Positions 11,180 through 24,749 are shown, counted from the first letter of the stretch. The stretch is 64,000 nucleotides of DNA from Clusia tigrina (GCA_920105625.2 OV050032.1:107802542-107866541); one strand, 5' to 3'. Notes: generated from the sequence alone by a model not told the origin. Made by a program: numbers and translations.

Positions 11180-12730
11180 CAAACTTTGATAGTTGTAGGA
11201 CGTACCCTAAAGAAGTTAGTGGCGTTTGAAGTTTTATCAGTGTTTGATTTGGGACTCAAGGGTAGCATAGCATTGAGCGATGGCCTAAATTGACAAGAGG
11301 CTCGAGTACTTTATTGTTACAAAATTTCAAGGTTTTATGACGCTCCAGTAAAAAGTTACAAGCATTTGTATGTTGCAAACTTTGATAGGTGTAGGACGTA
11401 CCGTATAGAAGTTAGGGCCATTTGAAGTTTTATCAGTGTTTGATTTGGGACTCTAGGATGGCATAGCTTTGAGCGATGGCGTAAATTGACAAGAGGCTCG
11501 AGTACTTTATTGTTACAAAATTTCAAGGTTTTATGACGCTCCAGTAAAAAGTTACGAGCATTTGTATGTTGCAAACTTTGATAGGTGTAGGACGTACCGT
11601 AAAGCAGTTAGGGCCATTTGAAGTTTTATCAGTGTTTGATTTGGGACTCAAGGGTAGCATAGCTTTGAGCGATGTCCTAAATTGACAAGAGGTTCGAGTA
11701 CTTCATTGTTACAAAATTTCAAGGTTTTATGACGCTCCAGTAAAAAGTTACAAGCATTTGTATGTTGCAAACTTTGATAGGTGTAGGACGTACCGTAAAG
11801 CAGTTAGGGCCATTTGAAGTTTTATCAGTGTTTGATTTGGGACTCAAGGGTAGCATAGCTTTGAGCGATGTCCTAAATTGACAAGAGGTTCGAGTACTTC
11901 ATTGTTACAAAATTTCAAGGTTTTATGACGCTCCAGTAAAAAGTTACAAGCATTTGTATGTTGCAAACTTTGATAGGTGTAGGACATACCGTAAAGAAGT
12001 TAGGGCCATTTGAAGTTTTAACAGTGTCTGATTTGGGACTCAAGGGTAGCATAGCTTTGAGCGATAGCTTAAATTGGCAAGAGGCTCGAGTACTTTATTG
12101 TTACAAAATTTCAAGGTTTTATGACGCTCCAGTAAAAAGTTACAAGCATTTGTATGTTGCAAACTTTGATAGGTGTAGGACGTACCGTATAGAAGTTAGG
12201 GCCATTTCAAGTTTTATCAGTGTTTGATTTAGGACTCAAGGGTAGCATAGCTTTGAGCGATGGCTTAAATTGACAAGAGGCTCGAGTACTTCATTGTTAC
12301 AAAATTTCAAGGTTTTATGACGCTCCAGTAAAAAGTTACAAGCATTTGTATGTTGCAAACTTTGATAGGTGTAGGAGGTACCGTAATGAAGTTAGGGCCA
12401 TTTGAAGTCTTATCAGTGTTTGATTTGGGACTCAAGGGTAGCATAGCTTTGAGCGATGGCCTAAATTGACAAGAGGCTCGAGTACTTTATTGTTACAAAA
12501 TTTCAATGTTTTATGACGCTCCAGTAAAAAGTTACAAGCATTTGTATGTTGCAAACTTTGATAGGTGTAGGACGTACCGTAAAGAAGTTAGGGCCATTTG
12601 AAGTTTTATCAGTGTTTGATTTGGGACTCAAGGGTAGCATAGCTTTGAGCGATGGCTTAAATTGACAAGAGGCTCGAGTACTTCATTGTTACAAAATTTC
12701 AAGGTTTTATGACGCTCCAGTAAAAAGTTA
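11180..12730 (+). repeat. Eight-monomer block, copy 2; pairs with 8,240-9,790
   Basis: This is the downstream partner at offset 2,940 bp, with the same GATAGTTGTAGG, ACCCTAAAG and GTTAGTGGCG start and the same AACAGTGTCTGA and AAATTGGCAAG pair near 12,020-12,075. It differs by CTCTAGGATGGC near 11,455 and by GGAGGTACCG near 12,375, which makes a GGTACC site that spreads to later units (12,768, 15,308 and 19,423). Confidence 0.87.
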
Positions 12731-13195
12731 CAAGCATTTGTATGTTGCAAACTTTGATAGGTGTAGGAGGTACCGTAATGAAGTTAGGGCCATTTGAAGT
12801 CTTATCAGTGTTTGATTTGGGACTCAAGGGTAGCATAGCTTTGAGCGATGGCCTAAATTGACAAGAGGCTCGAGTACTTTATTGTTACAAAATTTCAATG
12901 TTTTATGACGCTCCAGTAAAAAGTTACAAGCATTTGTATGTTGCAAACTTTGATAGGTGTAGGACGTACCATAAAGAAGTTAGGGCCATTTGAAGTTTTA
13001 TCAGTGTTTGATTTGGGACTCAAGGGTAGCATAGCTTTGAGCGATGGCTTAAATTGGCAAGAGGCTCGAGTACTTGATTGTTACAAAATTTCAAGGTTTT
13101 ATGACGCTCCAGTAAAAAGTTACAAGCATTTGTATGTTGCAAACTTTGATAGGTGTAGGACGTACCGTAAAGAAGTAAGGGGCGTTTGAAGTTTT

Positions 13196-13956
13196 ATCAG
13201 TGTCTGATTTGGGACTCAAGGGCAGCATAGCTTTGAGCGATGGCTTAAATTGATAAGAGGCTCGGGTACTTTATTGTTACAAAATTTCAAGGTTTTATGA
13301 CGCTCCAGTAAAAATTTACAAGCATTTGTATGTTGCAAACTTTGATAGGTGTAGGACGTACCGTAAAGAAGTTAGGGGCGTTTGAAGTTTTATCAGTGTT
13401 TGATTTGGGACTCAAGGGTAGCATAGCTTTGAGCGATGGCTTAAATTGACAAGAGGCTCGAGTACTTCATTGTTACAAAATTTCAAGGTTTTATGAGGCT
13501 CCAGTAAAAAGTTACAAGCATTTGTATGTTGAAAACTTTGATAGGTGTAGGACGTACCGTAAAGAAGTTTGGGGCTTTTGAAGTTTTATCAGTGTTTGAT
13601 TTGGGACTCAAGGGTAGCATAGCTTTGAGCGATGGCCTAAATTGACAAAAGGCTCGAGTACTTTATTGTTACAAAATTTCAATGTTTTATGACGCTCCAG
13701 TAAAAAGTTACAAACATTTATATGTTGCAAACTTTGATAAGTGTAGGACGTACCGTAAAGAAGTTAGGGCCATTTGAAGTTTTATCAGTGTTTGATTTGG
13801 GACTCAAGGGTAGCATAGCTTGGAGCGATGGCTTAAATTGACAAGAGGCTCGAGTACTTCATTGTTACAAAATTTCAAGGTTCTATGACGCTCCAGTAAA
13901 AAGTTACAAGCATTTGTATCTTGCAAACTTTGATAGGTGTAGGACGTACCGTAAAG
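13196..13956 (+). repeat. Four-monomer block, copy 2 of 4
   Basis: This is the second copy of the GGGCAGCATAG, GTTGAAAAC and GCTTGGAGCG block, at offset 3,136 bp from 10,060. It has acquired AAAAATTTACAAGC near 13,311 and GGGGCTTTTGAAG near 13,570. Both changes are also in the copies at about 16.25-16.51 and 20.36-20.63 kb, so those copies derive from this version and not from the one at 10 kb. TATGAGGCTCC near 13,494 is private. Confidence 0.83.
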
Positions 13957-16900
13957 AAGTTTGGGGCGTTTGAAGTTTTATCAGTGTTTGATTTGGGACT
14001 CAAGGGTAGCATAGCTTTGAGCGATGGCTTAAATTGACAAGAGGCTCGAGTACTTCATTGTTACAAAATTTCAAGGTTCTACGACGCTCCAGTAAAAAGT
14101 TACAAGCATTTGTATGTTGCAAACTTTGATAGGTGTAGGACGTACCGCAAAGAAGTTAGGGGTGTTTGAAGTTTTATCAGTGTTTGATTTAGGACTCAAG
14201 GGTAGCATAGCTTTGAGCGATGGCTTAAATTGACAAGAGGCTCGAGTACTTTATTGTTACAAAATTTCAAGGTTTTATGACGCTTCAGTAAAATGTTACA
14301 AGCATTTGTATGTTGCAAACTTTGATAGGTGTAGGATGTACCGTAAAGAAGTTAGGGCCATTTGAAGTTTTATCAGTGTTTGATTTGGGACTCAAGGGTA
14401 GCATAGCTTTGAGCGATGGCCTAAATTGACAAGAGGCTCGAGTACTTTATTGTTACAAAATTTCAAGGTTTTATGACGCTCCAGTAAAAAGTTACCAGCA
14501 TTTGTATGTTGCAAACTTTGATTGGTGTAGAACGTACCTTATAGAAAGTAGGGCCATTTGAAGTTTTATCAGTGTTTGATTTGGGACTCTAGGGTAGCAT
14601 AGCTTTGAGCGATGGCCTAAATTGACAAGAGGCTCTAGTACTTGATTGTTACAAAATTTCAAGGTTTTATGACGCTCCAGTAAAAAGTTACAAGCATTTG
14701 TATGTTGCAAACTTTGATTGGTGTAGGACGTACCGTAAAGAAGTTAGGGCCATTTGATTTCAGTGTTTGATTTGGGACTCAAGGGTAGCATATCTTTGAG
14801 CGATGGCCTAAATTGACAAGAGGCTCGAGTATTTTATTGTTACAAAATTTCAAGGTTTTATGACGCTCCAGTAAAAATTACAAGCATTTGTATGTTGCAA
14901 ACTTTGATAGGTGTAGGACGTACCGTAAAGAAGTTAGGGCCATTTGAAGTTTTATCAGTGTTTAATTTGGGACTCTAGGGTAGCATAGCTTTGAGCGATT
15001 TCCTAAATTGACAAGAGGCTCGAGTACTTTATTGTTACAAAATTTCAAGGTTTTATGACGCTCCAGTAAAAAGTTACAAGCATTTGTATGTTGCAAACTT
15101 TGATAGGTGTAGGACGTACCGTATAGAAGTTAGGGCCATTTCAAGTTTTATCAGTGTTTGATTTGGGACTCAAGGGTATCATAGCTTTGAGCGATGGCTT
15201 AAATTGACAAGAGGCTCGAGTACTTCATTGTTACAAAATTTCAAGGTTTTATGACGCTCCAGTAAAAAGTTACAAGCATTTGTATGTTGCAAACTTTGAT
15301 AGGTGTAGGAGGTACCGTAATGAAGTTAGGGCCATTTGAAGTCTTATCAGTGTTTGATTTGGGACTCAAGGGTAGCATAGCTTTGAGCGATGGCCTAAAT
15401 TGACAAGAGGCTCGAGTACTTTATTGTTACAAAATTTCAATGTTTTATGACGCTCCAGTAAAAAGTTACAAGCATTTGTATGTTGCAAACTTTGATAGGT
15501 GTAGGACGTACCGTAAAGAAGTTAGGGCCATTTGAAGTTTTATCAGTGTTTGATTTGGGACTCAAGGGTAGCATAGCTTTGAGCGATGGCTTAAATTGAC
15601 AAGAGGCTCGAGTACTTCATTGTTACAAAATTTCAAGGTTTTATGACGCTCCAGTAAAAAGTTACAAGCATTTGTATGTTGCAAACTTTGATAGGTGTAG
15701 GACGTACCGTAATGAAGTTAGGGCCATTTGAAGTCTTATCAGTGTTTGATTTGGGACTCAAGGGTAGCATAGCTTTGAGCGATGGCCTAAATTGACAAGA
15801 GGCTCGAGTACTTTATTGTTACAAAATTTCAATGTTTTATGACGCTCCAGTAAAAAGTTACAAGCATTTGTATGTTGCAAACTTTGATAGGTGTAGGACG
15901 TACCATAAAGAAGTTAGGGCCATTTGAAGTTTTATCAGTGTTTGATTTGGGACTCAAGGGTAGCATAGCTTTGAGCGATGGCTTAAATTGACAAGAGGCT
16001 CGAGTACTTCATTGTTACAAAATTTCAAGGTTTTATGACGCTCCAGTAAAAAGTTACAAGCATTTGTATGTTGCAAACTTTGATAGGTGTAGGACGTACC
16101 GTAAAGAAGTAAGGGGCGTTTGAAGTTTTATCAGTGTCTGATTTGGGACTCAAGGGCAGCATAGCTTTGAGCGATGGCTTAAATTGATAAGAGGCTCGGG
16201 TACTTTATTGTTACAAAATTTCAAGGTTTTATGACGCTCCAGTAAAAATTTACAAGCATTTGTATGTTGCAAACTTTGATAGGTGTAGGACGTACCGTAA
16301 AGAAGTTAGGGGCGTTTGAAGTTTTATCAGTGTTTGATTTGGGACTCAAGGGTAGCATAGCTTTGAGCGATGGCTTAAATTGACAAGAGGCTCGAGTACT
16401 TCATTGTTACAAAATTTCAAGGTTTTATGACGCTCCAGTAAAAAGTTACAAGCATTTGTATGTTGAAAACTTTGATAGGTGTAGGACGTACCGTAAAGAA
16501 GTTTGGGGCTTTTGAAGTTTTATCAGTGTTTGATTTGGGACTCAAGGGTAGCATAGCTTTGAGCGATGGCCTAAATTGACAAAAGGCTCGAGTACTTTAT
16601 TGTTACAAAATTTCAATGTTTTATGACGCTCCAGTAAAAAGTTACAAACATTTGTATGTTGCAAACTTTGATAGGTGTAGGACGTACCGTAAAGAAGTTA
16701 GGGGCGTTTGAAGTTTTATCAGTGTTTGATTTGGGACTCAAGGGTAGCATAGCTTTGAGCGATGGCTTAAATTGACAAGAGGCTCGAGTACTTCATTGTT
16801 ACAAAATTTCAAGGTTCTATGACACTCCAGTAAAAAGTTACAAGCATTTGTATGTTGCAAACTTTGATAAGTGTAGGACGTACCGTAAAGAAGTTAGGGC

Positions 16901-17900
16901 CATTTGAAGTTTTATCAGTGTTTGATTTGGGACTCAAGGGTAGCATAGCTTGGAGCGATGGCTTAAATTGACAAGAGGCTCGAGTACTTCATTGTTACAA
17001 AATTTCAAGGTTCTATGACGCTCCAGTAAAAAGTTACAAGCATTTGTATGTTGCAAACTTTGATAGGTGTAGGACGTACCGTAAAGAAGTTAGGGGCGTT
17101 TGAAGTTTTATCAGTGTTTGATTTGGGACTCAAGGGTAGCATAGCTTTGAGCGATGGCTTAAATTGACAAGAGGCTCGAGTACTTCATTGTTACAAAATT
17201 TCAAGGTTCTATGACACTCCAGTAAAAAGTTACAAGCATTTGTATGTTGCAAACTTTGATAGGTGTAGGACGTACCGCAAAGAAGTTAGGGGTGTTTGAA
17301 GTTTTATCAGTGTTTGATTTAGGACTCAAGGGTAGCATAGCTTTGAGCGATGGCTTAAATTGACAAGAGGCTCGAGTACTTTATTGTTACAAAATTTCAA
17401 GGTTTTATGACGCTTCAGTAAAATGTTACAAGCATTTGTATGTTGCAAACTTTGATAGGTGTAGGATGTACCGTAAAGAAGTTAGGGCCATTTGAAGTTT
17501 TATCAGTGTTTGATTTGGGACTCAAGGGTAGCATAGCTTTGAGCGATGGCCTAAATTGACAAGAGGCTCGAGTACTTTATTGTTACAAAATTTCAAGGTT
17601 TTATGACGCTCCAGTAAAAAGTTACCAGCATTTGTATGTTGCAAACTTTGATTGGTGTAGAACGTACCGTATAGAAAGTAGGGCCATTTGAAGTTTTATC
17701 AGTGTTTGATTTGGGACTCTAGGGTAGCATAGCTTTGAGCGATGGCCTAAATTGACAAGAGGCTCTAGTACTTGATTGTTACAAAATTTCAAGGTTTTAT
17801 GACGCTCCAGTAAAAAGTTACAAGCATTTGTATGTTGCAAACTTTGATTGGTGTAGGACGTACCGTAAAGAAGTTAGGGCCATTTGAAGTTTTATCAGTG
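13800..17900 (+). repeat. 21-monomer higher-order unit, copy 1
   Basis: From about 13.8 kb the sequence is repeated almost exactly 4,110 bp later at first, then 4,115 bp later. The step is explained by a 5-bp deletion at about 14,755 (CATTTGATTTCAGTG) that only this copy has. Shared landmarks are GTATCTTGC near 13,917, GGTTCTACGAC near 14,075, GGTGTTTGAAG near 14,161, AAAATGTTAC near 14,291, GTTACCAGC with GTAGAACGTACC near 14,493-14,535, the 1-bp-short GTAAAAATTAC near 14,877, GCGATTTCC near 14,996, and GTTGAAAAC near 16,463. The end falls near 17,900, where copy 2 begins. Confidence 0.88.
14755..14756. other. Private 5-bp deletion dating copy 1 of the 21-monomer unit
   Basis: The usual CATTTGAAG then TTTTATCAGTG is reduced to CATTTGATTTCAGTG. 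The equivalent places at about 18,865, 22,000 and 23,567 are intact. The simplest reading is that the deletion occurred in this copy after the 4.1-kb duplication, or that the other copies derive from an ancestor without it. Confidence 0.85.
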
Positions 17901-20900
17901 TTTGATTTGGGACTCAAGGGTAGCATAGCTTGGAGCGATGGCTTAAATTGACAAGAGGCTCGAGTACTTCATTGTTACAAAATTTCAAGGTTCTATGACG
18001 CTCCAGTAAAAAGTTACAAGCATTTGTATCTTGCAAACTTTGATAGGTGTAGGACGTACCGTAAAGAAGTTTGGGGCGTTTGAAGTTTTATCAGAGTTTG
18101 ATTTGGGACTCAAGGGTAGCATAGCTTTGAGCGATGGCTTAAATTGACAAGAGGCTCGAGTACTTCATTGTTACAAAATTTCAAGGTTCTACGACGCTCC
18201 AGTAAAAAGTTACAAGCATTTGTATGTTGCAAACTTTGATAGGTGTAGGACGTACCGCAAAGAAGTTAGGGGTGTTTGAAGTTTTATCAGTGTTTGATTT
18301 AGGACTCAAGGGTAGCATAGCTTTGAGCGATGGCTTAAATTGACAAGAGGCTCGAGTACTTTATTGTTACAAAATTTCAAGGTTTTATGACGCTTCAGTA
18401 AAATGTTACAAGCATTTGTATGTTGCAAACTTTGATAGGTGTAGGATGTACCGTAAAGAAGTTAGGGCCATTTGAAGTTTTATCAGTGTTTGATTTGGGA
18501 CTCAAGGGTAGCATAGCTTTGAGCGATGGCCTAAATTGACAAGAGGCTCGAGTACTTTATTGTTACAAAATTTCAAGGTTTTATGACGCTCCAGTAAAAA
18601 GTTACCAGCATTTGTATGTTGCAAACTTTGATTGGTGTAGAACGTACCTTATAGAAAGTAGGGCCATTTGAAGTTTTATCAGTGTTTGATTTGGGACTCT
18701 AGAGTAGCATAGCTTTGAGCGATGGCCTAAATTGACAAGAGGCTCTAGTACTTGATTGTTACAAAATTTCAAGGTTTTATGACGCTCCAGTAAAAAGTTA
18801 CAAGCATTTGTATGTTGCAAACTTTGATTGGTGTAGGACGTACCGTAAAGAAGTTAGGGCCATTTGAAGTTTTATCAGTGTTTGATTTGGGACTCAAGGG
18901 TAGCATATCTTTGAGCGATGGCCTAAATTGACAAGAGGCTCGAGTATTTTATTGTTACAAAATTTCAAGGTTTTATGACGCTCCAGTAAAAATTACAAGC
19001 ATTTGTATGTTGCAAACTTTGATAGGTGTAGGACGTACCGTAAAGAAGTTAGGGCCATTTGAAGTTTTATCAGTGTTTAATTTGGGACTCTAGGGTAGCA
19101 TAGCTTTGAGCGATTTCCTAAATTGACAAGAGGCTCGAGTACTTTATTGTTACAAAATTTCAAGGTTTTATGACGCTCCAGTAAAAAGTTACAAGCATTT
19201 GTATGTTGCAAACTTTGATAGGTGTAGGACGTACCGTATAGAAGTTAGGGCCATTTCAAGTTTTATCAGTGTTTGATTTGGGACTCAAGGGTATCATAGC
19301 TTTGAGCGATGGCTTAAATTGACAAGAGGCTCGGGTACTTCATTGTTACAAAATTTCAAGGTTTTATGACGCTCCAGTAAAAAGTTACAAGCATTTGTAT
19401 GTTGCAAACTTTGATAGGTGTAGGAGGTACCGTAATGAAGTTAGGGCCATTTGAAGTCTTATCAGTGTTTGATTTGGGACTCAAGGGTAGCATAGCTTTG
19501 AGCGATGGCCTAAATTGACAAGAGGCTCGAGTACTTTATTGTTACAAAATTTCAATGTTTTATGACGCTCCAGTAAAAAGTTACAAGCATTTGTATGTTG
19601 CAAACTTTGATAGGTGTAGGACGTACCGTAAAGAAGTTAGGGCCATTTGAAGTTTTATCAGTGTTTGATTTGGGACTCAAGGGTAGCATAGCTTTGAGCG
19701 ATGGCTTAAATTGACAAGAGGCTCGAGTACTTCATTGTTACAAAATTTCAAGGTTTTATGACGCTCCAGTAAAAAGTTACAAGCATTTGTATGTTGCAAA
19801 CTTTGATAGGTGTAGGACGTACCGTAATGAAGTTAGGGCCATTTGAAGTCTTATCAGTGTTTGATTTGGGACTCAAGGGTAGCATAGCTTTGAGCGATGG
19901 CCTAAATTGACAAGAGGCTCGAGTACTTTATTGTTACAAAATTTCAATGTTTTATGACGCTCCAGTAAAAAGTTACAAGCATTTGTATGTTGCAAACTTT
20001 GATAGGTGTAGGACGTACCATAAAGAAGTTAGGGCCATTTGAAGTTTTATCAGTGTTTGATTTGGGACTCAAGGGTAGCATAGCTTTGAGCGATGGCTTA
20101 AATTGACAAGAGGCTCGAGTACTTCATTGTTACAAAATTTCAAGGTTTTATGACGCTCCAGTAAAAAGTTACAAGCATTTGTATGTTGCAAACTTTGATA
20201 GGTGTAGGACGTACCGTAAAGAAGTAAGGGGCGTTTGAAGTTTTATCAGTGTCTGATTTGGGACTCAAGGGCAGCATAGCTTTGAGCGATGGCTTAAATT
20301 GATAAGAGGCTCGGGTACTTTATTGTTACAAAATTTCAAGGTTTTATGACGCTCCAGTAAAAATTTACAAGCATTTGTATGTTGCAAACTTTGATAGGTG
20401 TAGGACGTACCGTAAAGAAGTTAGGGGCGTTTGAAGTTTTATCAGTGTTTGATTTGGGACTCAAGGGTAGCATAGCTTTGAGCGATGGCTTAAATTGACA
20501 AGAGGCTCGAGTACTTCATTGTTACAAAATTTCAAGGTTTTATGACGCTCCAGTAAAAAGTTACAATCATTTGTATGTTGAAAACTTTGATAGGTGTAGG
20601 ACGTACCGTAAAGAAGTTTGGGGCTTTTGAAGTTTTATCAGTGTTTGATTTGGGACTCAAGGGTAGCATAGCTTTGAGCGATGGCCTAAATTGACAAAAG
20701 GCTCGAGTACTTTATTGTTACAAAATTTCAATGTTTTATGACGCTCCAGTAAAAAGTTACAAACATTTGTATGTTGCAAACTTTGATAGGTGTAGGACGT
20801 ACCGTAAAGAAGTTAGGGGCGTTTGAAGTTTTATCAGTGTTTGATTTGGGACTCAAGGGTAGCATAGCTTTGAGCGATGGCTTAAATTGACAAGAGGCTC

Positions 20901-22010
20901 GAGTACTTCATTGTTACAAAATTTCAAGGTTCTATGACACTCCAGTAAAAAGTTACAAGCATTTGTATGTTGCAAACTTTGATAAGTGTAGGACGTACCG
21001 TAAAGAAGTTAGGGCCATTTGAAGTTTTATCAGTGTTTGATTTGGGACTCAAGGGTAGCATAGCTTGGAGCGATGGCTTAAATTGACAAGAGGCTCGAGT
21101 ACTTCATTGTTACAAAATTTCAAGGTTCTATGACGCTCCAGTAAAAAGTTACAAGCATTTGTATGTTGCAAACTTTGATAGGTGTAGGACGTACCGTAAA
21201 GAAGTTAGGGGCGTTTGAAGTTTTATCAGTGTTTGATTTGGGACTCAAGGGTAGCATAGCTTTGAGCGATGGCTTAAATTGACAAGAGGCTCGAGTACTT
21301 CATTGTTACAAAATTTCAAGGTTCTATGACACTCCAGTAAAAAGTTACAAGCATTTGTATGTTGCAAACTTTGATAGGTGTAGGACGTACCGCAAAGAAG
21401 TTAGGGGTGTTTGAAGTTTTATCAGTGTTTGATTTAGGACTCAAGGGTAGCATAGCTTTGAGCGATGGCTTAAATTGACAAGAGGCTCGAGTACTTTATT
21501 GTTACAAAATTTCAAGGTTTTATGACGCTTCAGTAAAATGTTACAAGCATTTGTATGTTGCAAACTTTGATAGGTGTAGGATGTACCGTAAAGAAGTTAG
21601 GGCCATTTGAAGTTTTATCAGTGTTTGATTTGGGACTCAAGGGTAGCATAGCTTTGAGCGATGGCCTAAATTGACAAGAGGCTCGAGTACTTTATTGTTA
21701 CAAAATTTCAAGGTTTTATGACGCTCCAGTAAAAAGTTACCAGCATTTGTATGTTGCAAACTTTGATTGGTGTAGAACGTACCGTATAGAAAGTAGGGCC
21801 ATTTGAAGTTTTATCAGTGTTTGATTTGGGACTCTAGGGTAGCATAGCTTTGAGCGATGGCCTAAATTGACAAGAGGCTCTAGTACTTTATTGTTACAAA
21901 ATTTCAAGGTTTTATGACGCTCCAGTAAAAAGTTACAAGCATTTGTATGTTGCAAACTTTGATTGGTGTAGGACGTACCGTAAAGAAGTTAGGGCCATAT
22001 GAAGTTTTAT
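17901..22010 (+). repeat. 21-monomer higher-order unit, copy 2
   Basis: This is the tandem partner of 13.8-17.9 kb at offset 4,110-4,115 bp. It repeats GCTTGGAGCG near 17,930, GTATCTTGC near 18,027, GTAGAACGTACC near 18,635, GTAAAAATTAC near 18,990, the GGAGGTACCG and GTAATGAAG dimer near 19,423-19,440, GGGCAGCATAG near 20,270 and the GACACTCC pair near 20,937 and 21,329. Private differences are few, for example TCAGAGTTTG near 18,092, ACAATCATTTG near 20,566 and GGGCCATATGAAG near 21,995. Confidence 0.88.
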
Positions 22011-22029
22011 CAGTGTTTGATTTGGGACT

Positions 22030-23596
22030 CAAGGGTAGCATATCTTTGAGCGATGGCCTAAATTGACAAGAGGCTCGAGTATTTTATTGTTACAAAATTT
22101 CAAGGTTTTATGACGCTCCAGTAAAAATTACAAGCATTTGTATGTTGCAAACTTTGATAGGTGTAGGACGTACCGTAAAGAAGTTAGGGCCATTTGAAGT
22201 TTTATCAGTGTTTAATTTGGGACTCTAGGGTAGCATAGCTTTGAGCGATTTCCTAAATTGACAAGAGGCTCGAGTACTTTATTGTTACAAAATATCAAGG
22301 TTTTATGACACTCCAGTAAAAAGTTACAAGCATTTGTATGTTGCAAACTTTGATTGGTGTAGGACGTACCGTATAGAAGTTAGGGCCATTTGAAGTTTTA
22401 TCAGTGTTTGATTTGGGACTCAAGGGTAGCATAGCTTTGAGCGATGGCCTAAATTGACAAGAGGCTCGAGTACTTTATTGTTACAAAATTTCAAGGTTTT
22501 ATGACGCTCCAGTAAAAAGTTACAAGCATTTGTATGTGGCAAACTTTGATTGGCGTAGGACGTACCGTATAGAAGTTAGGGCCATTTGAAGTTTTATCAG
22601 TGTTTGATTTGGGACTCAAGGGTAGCATAGCTTTGAGCGATGGCTTAAATTGACAAGAGGCTCGAGTACTTCATTGTTACAAAATTTCAAGGTTTTATGA
22701 CGGTCCAGTAAAAAGTTACAAGCATTTGTATGTTGCAAACTTTGATAGGTGTAGGACGTACCGTAAAGAAGTTAGGGGCGTTTGAAGTTTTATCAGTGTT
22801 TGATTTGTGACTCAAGGGTAGCATAGCTTTGAGCGATGGCCTAAATTGACAAGAGGCTCGAGTACTTTATTGTTACAAAATTTCAATGTTTTAAGACGCT
22901 CCAGTAAAAAGTTACAAGCATTTGTATGTTGCAAACTTTGGTAGGTGTTGGACGTACCGTAAAGAAGTTAGGGGCGTTTGAAGTTTTATCAGTGTTTGAT
23001 TTGGGACTCAAGGGTAGCATAGCTTTGAGCGATGGCCTAAATTGACAAGAGGCTCGAGTACTTTATTGTTACAAAATTTCAAGGTTTTATGACGCTCCAG
23101 TAAAAAGTTACCAGCATTTGTATGTTGCAAACTTTGATTGGTGTAGAACGTACCGTATAGAAAGTAGGGCCATTTGAAGTTTTATCAGTGTTTGATTTGG
23201 GACTCTAGGGTAGCATAGCTTTGAGCGATGGCCTAAATTGACAAGAGGCTCGAGTACTTTATTGTTACAAAATTTCAAGGTTTTATGACGCTCCAGTAAA
23301 AAGTTACCAGCATTTGTATGTTGCAAACTTTGATTGGTGTAGAACGTACCGTATAGAAAGTAGGGCCATTTGAAGTTTTATCAGTGTTTGATTTGGGACT
23401 CTAGGGTAGCATAGCTTTGAGCGATGGCCTAAATTGACAAGAGGCTCTAGTACTTGATTGTTACAAAATTTCAAGGTTTTATGACGCTCCAGTAAAAAGT
23501 TACAAGCATTTGTATGTTGCAAACTTTGATTGGTGTAGGACGTACCGTAAAGAAGTTAGGGCCATTTGAAGTTTTATCAGTGTTTGATTTGGGACT
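22030..23596 (+). repeat. 8-monomer higher-order unit (1,567 bp), copy 1
   Basis: The unit begins with AGCATATCTTTGAG near 22,037, passes the 1-bp-short GTAAAAATTAC near 22,129, GCGATTTCC near 22,247, ATATCAAGG near 22,292, GTATGTGGC near 22,533, GACGGTCCAG near 22,700 and GATTTGTGACTC near 22,803, and repeats 1,567 bp later. That length is eight monomers minus the 1-bp deletion. The first part is itself a third partial copy of the block at about 14.8 and 18.9 kb, so this unit grew from the end of the 21-monomer unit. Confidence 0.85.
23101..23492 (+). repeat. Two adjacent, nearly identical GTTACCAGC monomers
   Basis: Consecutive monomers both begin GTTACCAGCATTTG with GATTGGTGTAGAACG and GAAAGTAGGGCC. 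Elsewhere (14.49, 17.62, 18.60 and 21.74 kb) this monomer type stands alone between other types. The two copies differ near 23,250-23,265 against 23,446-23,460, where the second reads GGCTCTAGTACTTG. This looks like a junction product of misaligned exchange by a single register. Confidence 0.75.
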
Positions 23597-24550
23597 CAAG
23601 GGTAGCATATCTTTGAGCGATGGCCTAAATTGACAAGAGGCTCGAGTATTTTATTGTTACAAAATTTCAAGGTTTTATGACGCTCCAGTAAAAATTACAA
23701 GCATTTGTATGTTGCAAACTTTGATAGGTGTAGGACGTACCGTAAAGAAGTTAGGGCCATTTGAAGTTTTATCAGTGTTTAATTTGGGACTCTAGGGTAG
23801 CATAGCTTTGAGCGATTTCCTAAATTGACAAGAGGCTCGAGTACTTTATTGTTACAAAATATCAAGGTTTTATGACGCTCCAGTAAAAAGTTACAAGCAT
23901 TTGTATGTTGCAAACTTTGATTGGTGTAGGACGTACCGTATAGAAGTTAGGGCCATTTGAAGTTTTATCAGTGTTTGATTTGGGACTCAAGGGTAGCATA
24001 GCTTTGAGCGATGGCCTAAATTGACAAGAGGCTCGAGTACTTTATTGTTACAAAATTTCAAGGTTTTATGACGCTCCAGTAAAAAGTTACAAGCATTTGT
24101 ATGTGGCAAACTTTGATTGGTGTAGGACGTACCGTATAGAAGTTAGGGCCATTTGAAGTTTTATCAGTGTTTGATTTGGGACTCAAGGGTAGCATAGCTT
24201 TGAGCGATGGCTTAAATTGACAAGAGGCTCGAGTACTTCATTGTTACAAAATTTCAAGGTTTTATGACGGTCCAGTAAAAAGTTACAAGCATTTGTATGT
24301 TGCAAACTTTGATAGGTGTAGGACGTACCGTAAAGAAGTTAGGGGCGTTTGAAGTTTTATCAGTGTTTGATTTGTGACTCAAGGGTAGCATAGCTTTGAG
24401 CGATGGCCTAAATTGACAAGAGGCTCGAGTACTTTATTGTTACAAAATTTCAATGTTTTAAGACGCTCCAGTAAAAAGTTACAAGCATTTGTATGTTGCA
24501 AACTTTGGTAGGTGTTGGACGTACCGTAAAGAAGTTAGGGGCGTTTGAAG
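23597..24550 (+). repeat. 8-monomer higher-order unit, copy 2 (partial)
   Basis: This is the second copy at offset 1,567 bp, with AGCATATCTTTG near 23,604, GTAAAAATTAC near 23,693, GTATGTGGC near 24,101, GACGGTCCAG near 24,267, GATTTGTGACTC near 24,370 and TTTGGTAGGTGTTGG near 24,505. The match stops near 24,550, where this copy reads GGGACTCTAGG and copy 1 reads GGGACTCAAGG. Confidence 0.84.
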
Positions 24551-24749
24551 TTTTATCAGTGTTTGATTTGGGACTCTAGGGTAGCATAGCTTTGAGCGAT
24601 GGCTTAAATTGACAAGAGGCTCGAGTACTTTATTGTTACAAAATTTCAAGGTTTTATGACGCTCCAGTAAAAAGTTACAAGCATTTGTATGTTGCAAACT
24701 TTGATAGGTGTAGGACGTACCGTAAAGAAGTTAGGGGCGTTTGAAGTTT

